Shown here one piece after another: positions 1-6,735 of a stretch of 11,370 bases of DNA. The position numbers and the translations under genes were made by a program. How positions within the stretch are numbered: the stretch's first letter is position 1; each line of letters begins with the position of its first letter. The notes beneath the pieces were generated by a model. That model was not told the origin of the DNA, ran no database searches, and saw only the letters and a list, made by a program, of their open reading frames with translations. Source of the DNA: CAZGHF01 sp964525595 (GTDB lineage: Bacteria > Patescibacteriota > Minisyncoccia > UBA6257 > GWB1-50-10); assembly GCA_964525595.1 (NCBI GenBank), contig CAZGHF010000017.1, positions 1-11,370 of the forward strand, written 5' to 3'.

Positions 1-826
1 GCGCTTCCTTAAAGTAAGCCGAATATTTTTCTTTCAGTTCATCCGAAGTCAGTTTACTCCCTTCAAAAACGTAATAGCCGTCCCGGTAAAAACTTGAAGC
101 GGCGACATCAAGGCCCAGCGAAAATTCCCCGGCAAGCCCTTTCTTCTCTATCTCATTCCCCAAAAACTCAATCGGTTTAAAATTATTTTTAAAATCCAGG
201 GAGTAGCCGCTCTCGTCGCCAAGCTTAATCTTGGAAGGTTCGTACTGCTCCTTCAGCGCCTGCCCGACCGACTCGTAAAACCTCACAAGCTTACGGTAAG
301 TTTCCGCTACTTTTCCCTTTGACTCGGCAACGACCCAAAATTCCTGAATATCAAGATTGTTCTTGGTGTGAACGCCGCCTTCAATAAAATTGGAGAAAAT
401 TCGGGGCGATATTGGTTCACCGCCATTCGGCTTGCCTGCCGGCAAGACAGGGAAAAATTCATTCTTCAGCACCTGCCAAAGTTCAAGTTTGTTTTCCCCA
501 GCCTTGCCGCGGGCAAAAGCGAGTGACAATCCCAGTATAAGATTCCCGCCGAGCTTGCTCTTATTTGAAGTACCGTCGAGCATAATAAGATAACCGTCAA
601 AGTCCTTAACGCTTCCAAAATCTTTCCCGACAACCTCTTTTTCCAAGACCATAAGAACTTCTTTTGCCTTCTCCGGTGAAAACACCACCGCTTCCCGACT
701 ACCGCGACTCTCCCCCGAAGGAACGCTCGCCAAAAATTCACCGCCCCCGGTCTTGATCCCAACCTCAATCGTCGGCTCTCCCTGGGAATCCAACACTTGT
801 TTCAAAGCTACATTATCAATTTTCAT
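1..826 (-). CDS. eno: Enolase (phosphopyruvate hydratase), N-terminal 275 residues; truncated by window edge
   Basis: Enolase interconverts 2-phosphoglycerate and phosphoenolpyruvate in the cytoplasm. I read this frame directly from the minus strand. Family landmarks appear in order: LDSQGEPT (residues 12-19, usually LDSRGNPT), PSGES (36-40, catalytic-loop Ser), LDGTSNKSKLGGN (83-95), GGVH (His153), DIQE (Glu162), GDES (Glu205) and LDVAAS (Asp240, first metal ligand). The later catalytic and metal residues fall outside the window. The sequence is divergent: PSGAS is PSGES, GDEGG is GDESG, and AASEFY is AASSFY. Residues about 125-141, just before the GGxH loop, look inserted and coincide with a palindrome in the DNA. 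The ATG at 824-826 puts the LDS motif at the usual distance from the N-terminus. The NRAMP-like gene stops 2 nt upstream, so the two are probably co-transcribed. Identity as enolase is firm; activity cannot be judged from half a protein. Confidence 0.93.
   Translation of the reverse strand, partial: MKIDNVALKQVLDSQGEPTIEVGIKTGGGEFLASVPSGESRGSREAVVFSPEKAKEVLMVLEKEVVGKDFGSVKDFDGYLIMLDGTSNKSKLGGNLILGLSLAFARGKAGENKLELWQVLKNEFFPVLPAGKPNGGEPISPRIFSNFIEGGVHTKNNLDIQEFWVVAESKGKVAETYRKLVRFYESVGQALKEQYEPSKIKLGDESGYSLDFKNNFKPIEFLGNEIEKKGLAGEFSLGLDVAASSFYRDGYYVFEGSKLTSDELKEKYSAYFKEA
431..446. repeat. Palindrome inside the enolase gene
   Basis: Perfect 6-bp inverted repeat CTTGCC/GGCAAG around TGCC. It encodes about residues 127-132 of enolase, within a stretch that looks inserted relative to ordinary enolases. 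The sequence GGCTTGCC-Y-GCC recurs at the right edge of the window, which suggests a dispersed palindromic repeat family. Confidence 0.5.
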
Positions 827-828
827 CT

Positions 829-2229
829 TTAAATTATTTTAGAGGCAATAAGCCTAACTGCAAAGTAAATATAGAAAACGGCCGTAAAAATCATTGCAAT
901 GTTCATAAGCAATTTCGGCCTTAATTCTTTCGGCAAACGCCGGTTGTTTAAAAAGATGATGAAGGGAATGTAAACCGCCATTACAAAACTGCCGAGAACG
1001 GCGCTTATGGTAAGCAAAGCCAGGGGTTGCTTCAAAGGGATAAGAAAAGCGCTCAAAACGACAATTCCCACAATAAGACCGTAATAAAGGTGACTCAGGG
1101 AAATTTTTCTAAACCAGGAGAAATGTTTTTTAAAAGGACCGGTGCGGGAATTAACAAACAAAATATCGCTTACAATTCGGGTAAACGCGTCTATTACAGT
1201 CCACATTACTGCGAAAAGCATCAAAAAAGCCATTACCAGAAAAACATTAAAGCCTGTCTTTCCCCAATGCTCGCCGAAGATGTGGGCTTGAAAAACGGCC
1301 ACGTTAAGACCTTCGGGCACAAGGCCGAGCGGTGTGAGAATCACGTAAGCGTTAACACTAAGAAGAAGAAGCGTTATTAAACCCAAAAACCAAAAAATAA
1401 TGCCCTGGTCAATAAGTATGTAACGCATCCAAGAGCGCCATCGCTTCATACTTTCCTTATTGGGATTAAAAGTATAACCGGTAACGGCAACGGCTTCCGG
1501 TTTGGCTGTAATCGGATTGATTATGCGGCCGACGTAATGACCCATACCGGCCTGCTTGTCCCGATACCAGAGCGAAGTGCAAAGATTAAGCAGGCCGCCG
1601 GCGCCGGCAAAAACTATGGCGCCAAGAAAAACAGCCAAATCAATATCTTCCGGAATCCAACCGAAATTAATAATTCCTTTCAAGGCGGCAAAAATAGAAA
1701 TTTTATCAAGAGTGAAAAAGCTTATTACAAGGAGTAAAACAAAAAACAACGGTACAATGATTTTCAATGTTTTTTCCAAAATGACATATGCAATCCGGCC
1801 GCTGAAAGTCAAAACCAGAACAAGGCCGAGGGTCGCCCAGGCCCAATAAATATAGTTGCCGAAACCGAAAAGCTCGCGAAGAATCGTTCCTATTGCCGCC
1901 GCCCAACCAGGCCAAATGTAGAGCAAAACAGCCGAGAATAGCCAAAAAGGAACAATCCACTTCCACAACCGGGCTGAAGTGGTAAAGAAGCTTTCACCGG
2001 TAGCTAAGGCGTGACGCGCCACTTCATAATTGATAAAAAACTGAAGGGTAATGCCCAAAACCGCAGCCCACAGAATGCCAAGACCGTGTTTGACAACAAG
2101 GTGCGGCCACATAATGAGCTCGCCTGTCCCGATGGCGAGACCCATAACTACGATGCCGACACCAACAGCCCTGCTCCAATGAGGCGCCGGCGGCAATTCC
2201 CTGGTTTGTAAAGGCGTATATTCACTCAT
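829..2229 (-). CDS. NRAMP-superfamily transporter lacking the canonical metal-site motifs
   Basis: A 466-residue integral membrane protein with about 11 hydrophobic segments (roughly residues 22-42, 48-68, 90-115, 125-145, 155-173, 195-218, 270-292, 325-350, 380-397, 403-426 and 438-462). Its architecture matches NRAMP proton-coupled divalent metal transporters. At the TM1 position, where NRAMPs carry DPGN, it has GTGEL (34-38). At the TM6 position, where they carry MPH, it has AGAGG (208-212), followed by a hydrophilic stretch with RDKQAGMGHYVGR (223-235). I recognise this as the NRAMP-like branch with GSGEL/AGAGG motifs, whose substrate I cannot assign. The start is ATG at 2229, overlapping the upstream zinc-ribbon gene as ATGA, which implies translational coupling. 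Enolase follows 2 nt downstream. Membership of the superfamily is likely; manganese or iron specificity should not be assumed. Confidence 0.8.
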   Translation of the reverse strand: MSEYTPLQTRELPPAPHWSRAVGVGIVVMGLAIGTGELIMWPHLVVKHGLGILWAAVLGITLQFFINYEVARHALATGESFFTTSARLWKWIVPFWLFSAVLLYIWPGWAAAIGTILRELFGFGNYIYWAWATLGLVLVLTFSGRIAYVILEKTLKIIVPLFFVLLLVISFFTLDKISIFAALKGIINFGWIPEDIDLAVFLGAIVFAGAGGLLNLCTSLWYRDKQAGMGHYVGRIINPITAKPEAVAVTGYTFNPNKESMKRWRSWMRYILIDQGIIFWFLGLITLLLLSVNAYVILTPLGLVPEGLNVAVFQAHIFGEHWGKTGFNVFLVMAFLMLFAVMWTVIDAFTRIVSDILFVNSRTGPFKKHFSWFRKISLSHLYYGLIVGIVVLSAFLIPLKQPLALLTISAVLGSFVMAVYIPFIIFLNNRRLPKELRPKLLMNIAMIFTAVFYIYFAVRLIASKII

Positions 2230-3974
2230 ACAACTTCACTATTGTAACAATTTTCGCAGTAAACTATTTCTTTTCTCTCTGGTGCGTAGCTTGTTTCAAA
2301 TTCGTTGGGACATCTGCCTTCGGGGTGATGGTCGTGTTTTATGGTGTTTTGGTAGGTTTTGTAGTCGCACATGCACTGACGAGGCCAGAGCTTCAAGGGG
2401 TTTCTTTGTTTGAGACGCTGGTAATGGCGGCAGTTGGGACAGAGTCTCGGCAAGGGTAGATTCATCTTTTTGTAGAACTGGAGTTCCGGTTCTATGATTT
2501 TGAAGGCGGTAGTGCATTGTTCATTACATTTACCTTCGTGCTCACAACCAATCACCTCTTTGAGAATAGAGTCATCAACGTCCTTAGTGTTGTTAGGAAG
2601 ATTTTCCGCCTTCATGGTTATTTCATGATATTTTTCTTCTAGATCCTCCCATTGGTGTCCTTTCTCTATTGCTCCTTTCTTAGTAAGAGGAAAATATTCA
2701 TGAGCGACGGTCTCGTTATATGCAAAAGGAGATAATTCCATAGGAAAAAAATCTCCAAAAACATATTCCCTGCCTCTAGCGTCTGTGTAACTACACGAAA
2801 CCATGTATTCTCGGGTTTTTGAGACGAGCGCTTTATATTCCTCTTTAGAATATTGTTTATTTAAAATGCAGTATTTCTTATTTCGCAAACTTATACATCC
2901 GAAAAGATTTTGAGAAGCGATACAAAAATCGGAGTAATATACCTCTTGGGACTCACCACATGTATTAGAAAACTGCACTTTATGGTTTCCAAAATTCCCT
3001 ATATGCTCATACCCCAATTCAAGATGTTCGCAGTAGTTGGTGTCGTAGGTATCTTTAGCTTCTATTATTTGAGTTAAATACTTTGAATCCTCTGATTTTT
3101 TTGCAGCGAAAGCGTAGTGAGTATTTTTGGAATTCACAATGTGATTTCCAGAAGAATTAGAACTATACAAAATTCTCGCATACTTATGAATCAAGCTTTT
3201 CCTTAATTGCTCGAACTTCTCCCTGTTCTCTAATAAAGAGTTGCGGTTACTTTCCAACTCGACTCTCTTCTTCCTAAATTCTTCTTTGCTGCATGGTTTG
3301 TTAAAAATATAGTATTGTTTTTGGCGTAACCCTACACATCCAATACAGTCACTGCAACCTTGGCAGTCATAACAAAAAATTAAATCAGATGATCCTGAAC
3401 AATCTTGACAATATGATGATTTGTAGAGTTTCTCACAATCTATGCATTCATAACACAACTCGCATTCACGAGCTAAAAAAGAATCAACACAGTCCTTAGA
3501 TTCATAGGGCGAACCATAAAGGCAATCTTCGACCGCAATAGAACCGAAGCAAAGATAACAATTCTTTCCGTCCGCTATGTAATTTGAGTACTCGCAGTTA
3601 TTTACGTTTGAAACAATAAGGTTGGGGCGGGGAACTTTTTCTAGTAGTTCCCTAAATTGCTCAAAGAATGGTTTTGAAAAATCATACTCTTTTCCATATT
3701 CCATGGGATTCCAGTTATCACCCCACCAACATTCGTGACAATACACAGGAAAATTCATTCTATCAGAATACATCGAAATAATGCTTTTCTTACAAAGATC
3801 GCACTTACTTTTATACAAAGCTTTCTCGTTTCTCCAAACCATTCTTCTTATAAGTCGACACTCCGGACACCAGGTTGGCGGTGGGACTTGGATTTTTTTG
3901 TAGAAATTAAAATCCTCCGGTTCAACAGTGAATGATTGTCTGCAGTTTTGGCATTGCTTGGTCTCTCCGCTCAT
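2226..3974 (-). CDS. Large Cys-rich multi-zinc-ribbon protein B, function unknown (582 aa)
   Basis: A soluble protein with 41 cysteines and no signal peptide or membrane segment. The N-terminus holds two zinc-binding knots: C8-x2-C11-x24-C36-x2-C39, then C58-x2-C61-x17-C79-x2-C82, followed by CWWGDNWNP. A Cys-dense middle (127-213, with runs of CxxC) follows. A signature GCxxLRxKxYxIxNKxxSKEE occurs twice, at 212-233 and 359-380. After a conserved stretch with SPFAYNET (415-422), a C-terminal ribbon (C483-x3-C487-x24-C512-x2-C515) mirrors the first N-terminal one, and the protein ends in RCPNEFETSYAPERKE and YCENC. It is a paralogue of the gene at 4981-6696. I associate such proteins with Parcubacteria, where they are often listed as zinc-ribbon or mis-named CaiB/BaiF proteins. 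No enzymatic motif is visible; metal binding is a strong inference, and nucleic-acid or protein binding is only possible. It overlaps both neighbours by 4 nt (ATGA). Confidence 0.85.
   Translation of the reverse strand: MSGETKQCQNCRQSFTVEPEDFNFYKKIQVPPPTWCPECRLIRRMVWRNEKALYKSKCDLCKKSIISMYSDRMNFPVYCHECWWGDNWNPMEYGKEYDFSKPFFEQFRELLEKVPRPNLIVSNVNNCEYSNYIADGKNCYLCFGSIAVEDCLYGSPYESKDCVDSFLARECELCYECIDCEKLYKSSYCQDCSGSSDLIFCYDCQGCSDCIGCVGLRQKQYYIFNKPCSKEEFRKKRVELESNRNSLLENREKFEQLRKSLIHKYARILYSSNSSGNHIVNSKNTHYAFAAKKSEDSKYLTQIIEAKDTYDTNYCEHLELGYEHIGNFGNHKVQFSNTCGESQEVYYSDFCIASQNLFGCISLRNKKYCILNKQYSKEEYKALVSKTREYMVSCSYTDARGREYVFGDFFPMELSPFAYNETVAHEYFPLTKKGAIEKGHQWEDLEEKYHEITMKAENLPNNTKDVDDSILKEVIGCEHEGKCNEQCTTAFKIIEPELQFYKKMNLPLPRLCPNCRHYQRLKQRNPLKLWPRQCMCDYKTYQNTIKHDHHPEGRCPNEFETSYAPERKEIVYCENCYNSEVV
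2430..2528 (-). other. C-terminal zinc ribbon of protein B (C-x3-C-x24-C-x2-C)
   Basis: Residues 483-515. It shares FYKK, P-x-P, CPxCR and the exact 24-residue spacer with the N-terminal ribbon. The first cysteine pair is x3 rather than x2. Confidence 0.65.
3858..3953 (-). other. N-terminal zinc ribbon of protein B (C-x2-C-x24-C-x2-C)
   Basis: Residues 8-39. It contains F-x-VEPED-x-x-FYKK between the cysteine pairs and CPECR at the end. The same spacing and flanking residues recur in the C-terminal ribbon of the same protein and in both ribbons of protein A, indicating an ancient internal duplication. Confidence 0.7.
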
Positions 3975-4966
3975 TTCACCAAATTAATTGGCTTACCTTC
4001 CAAAAACCCTTCAATGTTTTTGAGAGTCACCTCCAGTATTCTCTCGACCGCTTCCTGGGAATTGAAAGCGGTGTGCGGGGTAATGAGGACATTCGGCATC
4101 CGCATGAGAACGTGGTCTCCAAGCATAATTTTCAGTTCTTCGGGACTGTGCTTTTCCCTGAAAAATACCGTTTCTTCTTTAATTTCCGCTTCCTCTTCAA
4201 GCACGTCCAAGCCCGCTCCGGCTAAAATTCCTTCGTCTAGCGCCAAAACTAAAGCTTCTGTTTCGACAATGCCGCCCCGGGCGGTGTTCACTAAATAAGC
4301 GCCTTTCTTAATCAAGCGGATATTGTCTTTGTTAATGAGATGATGAGTTTCTTTCATATAAGGGACGTGAATGGTAATAACATCGCTTGTTTTTAGAAGC
4401 TCCTCAAATTGGACGTACCGGAACCCCAACTCTTCGGCGGCTTTTTTATCCTCGTAAACGTCAGTCGCTATCACTTCCATTCCGAAACCCTTGGCGATTT
4501 TCACCATTTCCTTACCGATGCGGCCGGTGCCGATAACGCCTATTGTTTTTCCTTTCAAGTCCGTCCCCCGCAAGCCCTCAAACCGAAACTCACCGGTTTC
4601 TTTTATCTTGTCAATCGCGTCATAAATTTTCCGGGTAAGGTTGAGAATCAAGCCGAAAGCAAACTCGGCAACGGTATTGTCACCGTAGCCGGGCACGGAA
4701 GCAACCGGAATCTTACGTTTCTTGCAAGCTTCAATGTCAATGTGGTCAAAACCGGTGGAACGGGTAGTTAAAAATTTTAAGTTCGGGAAATGGTCCAAAA
4801 CCTTTGTCGTGACTCGAGAGTAGCCAAACACGGAAACAATCTCAAAAGAATTGTCTTCCGGAAGATTGTCCTCTTCCAGTTTCTCTTTATTGATATAAAC
4901 CTCACCCAACCGTTTTTTAATGATTTCCTCTTCCCAGCCCTCAACTTCAAAAAAAGCTATTTTCAT
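3971..4966 (-). CDS. D-isomer-specific 2-hydroxyacid dehydrogenase, D-lactate dehydrogenase-like
   Basis: A 331-residue NAD-dependent cytoplasmic dehydrogenase. The substrate domain (1-105 and about 300-331) flanks a Rossmann domain with GTGRIG (146-151). Asp169 at the end of the second strand favours NAD over NADP. The catalytic set is visible: Arg230 in NTARGG, Asp254 and Glu259 in LDVLEEE, and His298 in TPHTAF. The long segment between Glu259 and His298, containing charged residues and MPNV, and the VPGYGDNTVAEFA motif (91-103) resemble D-lactate dehydrogenases more than glycerate or phosphoglycerate dehydrogenases. The likely reaction is therefore pyruvate + NADH to D-lactate; hydroxypyruvate reduction remains possible. 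I chose the ATG at 4966. A GTG at 5005 would add 13 residues that match nothing and would overlap the upstream gene. It ends with a 4-nt overlap into zinc-ribbon gene B. A TATAAT lies 6 nt upstream of the start. Confidence 0.9.
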   Translation of the reverse strand: MKIAFFEVEGWEEEIIKKRLGEVYINKEKLEEDNLPEDNSFEIVSVFGYSRVTTKVLDHFPNLKFLTTRSTGFDHIDIEACKKRKIPVASVPGYGDNTVAEFAFGLILNLTRKIYDAIDKIKETGEFRFEGLRGTDLKGKTIGVIGTGRIGKEMVKIAKGFGMEVIATDVYEDKKAAEELGFRYVQFEELLKTSDVITIHVPYMKETHHLINKDNIRLIKKGAYLVNTARGGIVETEALVLALDEGILAGAGLDVLEEEAEIKEETVFFREKHSPEELKIMLGDHVLMRMPNVLITPHTAFNSQEAVERILEVTLKNIEGFLEGKPINLVK

Positions 4967-4972
4967 AGTTTC

Positions 4973-4978
4973 ATTATA
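4973..4978 (-). promoter_or_regulatory. Putative -10 box of the 2-hydroxyacid dehydrogenase, leaderless geometry
   Basis: A perfect TATAAT is followed by six bases (GAAACT) and then the ATG at 4966, so transcription would begin on or next to the start codon. A partial -35 match, TTATCA, occurs on the minus strand at 4997-5002 with 18-bp spacing. The element overlaps the last codons and stop of the zinc-ribbon A gene. Promoter activity is inferred from sequence only. Confidence 0.5.
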
Positions 4979-4980
4979 TC

Positions 4981-6696
4981 CTATACCACCTCTGCTTGAT
5001 AACACTCTTCGCAGTAGACGGTTTCTTTTCTCTCCGGAGAGTATGATGTTTCGAATTCGTTAGGGCATCTGCCTTCGGGGTGATGTCTGTGAACTTCATG
5101 GTTTTTATACACTTTGCAATTACATGAGCACCGAAACTTATTAAGCTGGAAAAATTTTAGATTGCGTAATTGCTCCGCAAAACGGCAGTTGGGACAGGTT
5201 AAAAGAAGTTGAACTTTGAGTTTTTGAGCAAGCTGTTTTTCGTAAGGCATAACGCGGAACGCTTTGGTACAGTTTTCGTTGCACGACTCGTTATGCTCGC
5301 ATTGCAAAACATCCCTACCAATCTGATAGTTGCGTTCCGGGGATTCACGCCATTTATATCCTTGTTTTATTGCATCCTCCTTGGTAAGTGGGAAAAATAT
5401 ACTGCCGAGAGTTTCGTTGTATGCAAATGGAGAAAGTGAAGTTGGAAAGAATTCGCCATAGTTATTTGTTTTTATCATTTCGGCTACGATTTGTTTTTTA
5501 AGCTTTTCATATTCTTCTTTTGTATAGATTTTATTCAAAATTCCATATTTCATCTTCCGCATACCAAAACAGCCGAACATATCCTCACATCCATAACAAA
5601 ACATGGAATATTCCAAATTTATACTGTCATCTGTAATGATTCCAAATTTTACGTTATGAGATCTGCCTCCGGCCCCAATTTCGTACCCCCACGCTATATC
5701 TGCGACTATATCGCAGTCATACAAATTGTTGACGGTTTCGTTATTGCGACTATAGCTTGTTGCCTCAAAACAATATGCGGAATCGCTTACGAAATTCAGC
5801 ATCGTGGAGTGGCGAATATTTTTACTGTAATAGATTTCTTGCCCCGATACGTTAGTGCTATGGAAAAAGATACTCCCTCTTTGGATTTGGGTTTTGTAAA
5901 ATTCGTCAACTTGCTCTTTTTGTTCGTCGTAGGGAAGTTTTAGTAACTCGTTGAGTCGGTTATGATACTCTTCTTTCGAGTACGGTTTATTGAAAATGTG
6001 ATATTTTTTGTTGCGCAAGTTAATACATCCATAGCAAAATGAGCACCCGGTGCTATGAGATGTAAAATACATATCTGTACAATTTTCTACTACATTGCAG
6101 TCTACACAGCGTGAACAGAATCCTCCACGAAGTGTACGGATGCATTCCTCGCACTGTGTAACGTAAAAACAGCTTATACAATCACGTGATTCAATAGTAA
6201 ATCTGCTGTATAAAATATTCTCGGATTTTATTATGACCGAAGAAAGGTACGCATCTTTTGAGTGAATGACGTTGTTTGAATATTCACAGTTAATATTGTT
6301 ATAACCATGCATTGCTTCGTGCGGGATATTGTTGTGCAGTTCTTCAAATTGTTCAAGAAATTTCTTGTTAGTATCATAGTTTATTACGTAATCTCCCGGA
6401 TTCCACTCGTCAGACCACCAACATTTTTGGCAATATACTGGGAATTTTACGTCCTCAGCATACACAGATATGATTTTTTTGCCGCATAGACCACATGAAC
6501 GTCTATGCAAGTATTTTTCGTTTCGGAAAGCTAACCTGCGTTTAAATCTACACATCGGACACCACGTCGGCGCCGGAACTTTTATTTTCTCGTAAAACGC
6601 AAAATCCTCCGGTTCAATAACGAAAGAACCATGACAATTTTGGCAGATTGAAGATACTAAGCCTTGTCGAAGTGTTTTGGTCTGTGATTCAGTCAT
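4981..6696 (-). CDS. Large Cys-rich multi-zinc-ribbon protein A, function unknown (571 aa)
   Basis: Paralogue of the protein at 2226-3974, with 36 cysteines and the same order of parts. The two knots are C18-x2-C21-x24-C46-x2-C49 and C68-x2-C71-x17-C89-x2-C92, with spacing identical to protein B. CWWSDEWNP and a Cys-rich middle (137-224) follow. The signature GCxxxRxxKYxIxNKxYxKEEY occurs at 223-244 and 375-396. SPFAYNET (422-429) comes next, then a C-terminal ribbon (C472-x3-C476-x24-C501-x2-C504), CSCNC (523-527), RCPNEFETSYSPERKE and YCEEC. The ends are much better conserved between the paralogues than the middle. There is no signal peptide or membrane helix. The ATG at 6696 gives an N-terminal extension about 10 residues longer than in protein B. 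A 39-nt gap separates it from PEP synthase upstream, and 14 nt separate it from the dehydrogenase downstream. Function is not recognised; zinc binding is inferred from the knots. Confidence 0.85.
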   Translation of the reverse strand: MTESQTKTLRQGLVSSICQNCHGSFVIEPEDFAFYEKIKVPAPTWCPMCRFKRRLAFRNEKYLHRRSCGLCGKKIISVYAEDVKFPVYCQKCWWSDEWNPGDYVINYDTNKKFLEQFEELHNNIPHEAMHGYNNINCEYSNNVIHSKDAYLSSVIIKSENILYSRFTIESRDCISCFYVTQCEECIRTLRGGFCSRCVDCNVVENCTDMYFTSHSTGCSFCYGCINLRNKKYHIFNKPYSKEEYHNRLNELLKLPYDEQKEQVDEFYKTQIQRGSIFFHSTNVSGQEIYYSKNIRHSTMLNFVSDSAYCFEATSYSRNNETVNNLYDCDIVADIAWGYEIGAGGRSHNVKFGIITDDSINLEYSMFCYGCEDMFGCFGMRKMKYGILNKIYTKEEYEKLKKQIVAEMIKTNNYGEFFPTSLSPFAYNETLGSIFFPLTKEDAIKQGYKWRESPERNYQIGRDVLQCEHNESCNENCTKAFRVMPYEKQLAQKLKVQLLLTCPNCRFAEQLRNLKFFQLNKFRCSCNCKVYKNHEVHRHHPEGRCPNEFETSYSPERKETVYCEECYQAEVV

Positions 6697-6735
6697 AGCA
6701 GTTTAGTTTCGGAGTTCGCTGTCACCAAGGTGGAA

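Noticed and set aside
466..768. A 100-codon minus-strand frame overlapping enolase
   Set aside because: Out of frame with enolase, whose conserved motifs run through the whole interval.
2226..3974. CoA-transferase (CaiB/BaiF) function for the zinc-ribbon proteins
   Set aside because: Similar proteins carry this name in public annotations as far as I recall, but neither protein shows a CoA-transferase motif and the sequence is dominated by cysteine knots.
4964..4976. Three-codon minicistron ATG-AAA-CTA-TGA overlapping the dehydrogenase start
   Set aside because: It is a by-product of the TATAAT box followed by GAAACTATGA. There is no ribosome-binding site, and it would not be in a leaderless transcript.
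4967..5005. GTG start adding 13 residues to the 2-hydroxyacid dehydrogenase
   Set aside because: The extra residues match no family member and would overlap the zinc-ribbon A gene by 25 nt. MKIAFFE at 4966 is the typical N-terminus and follows a -10 box.
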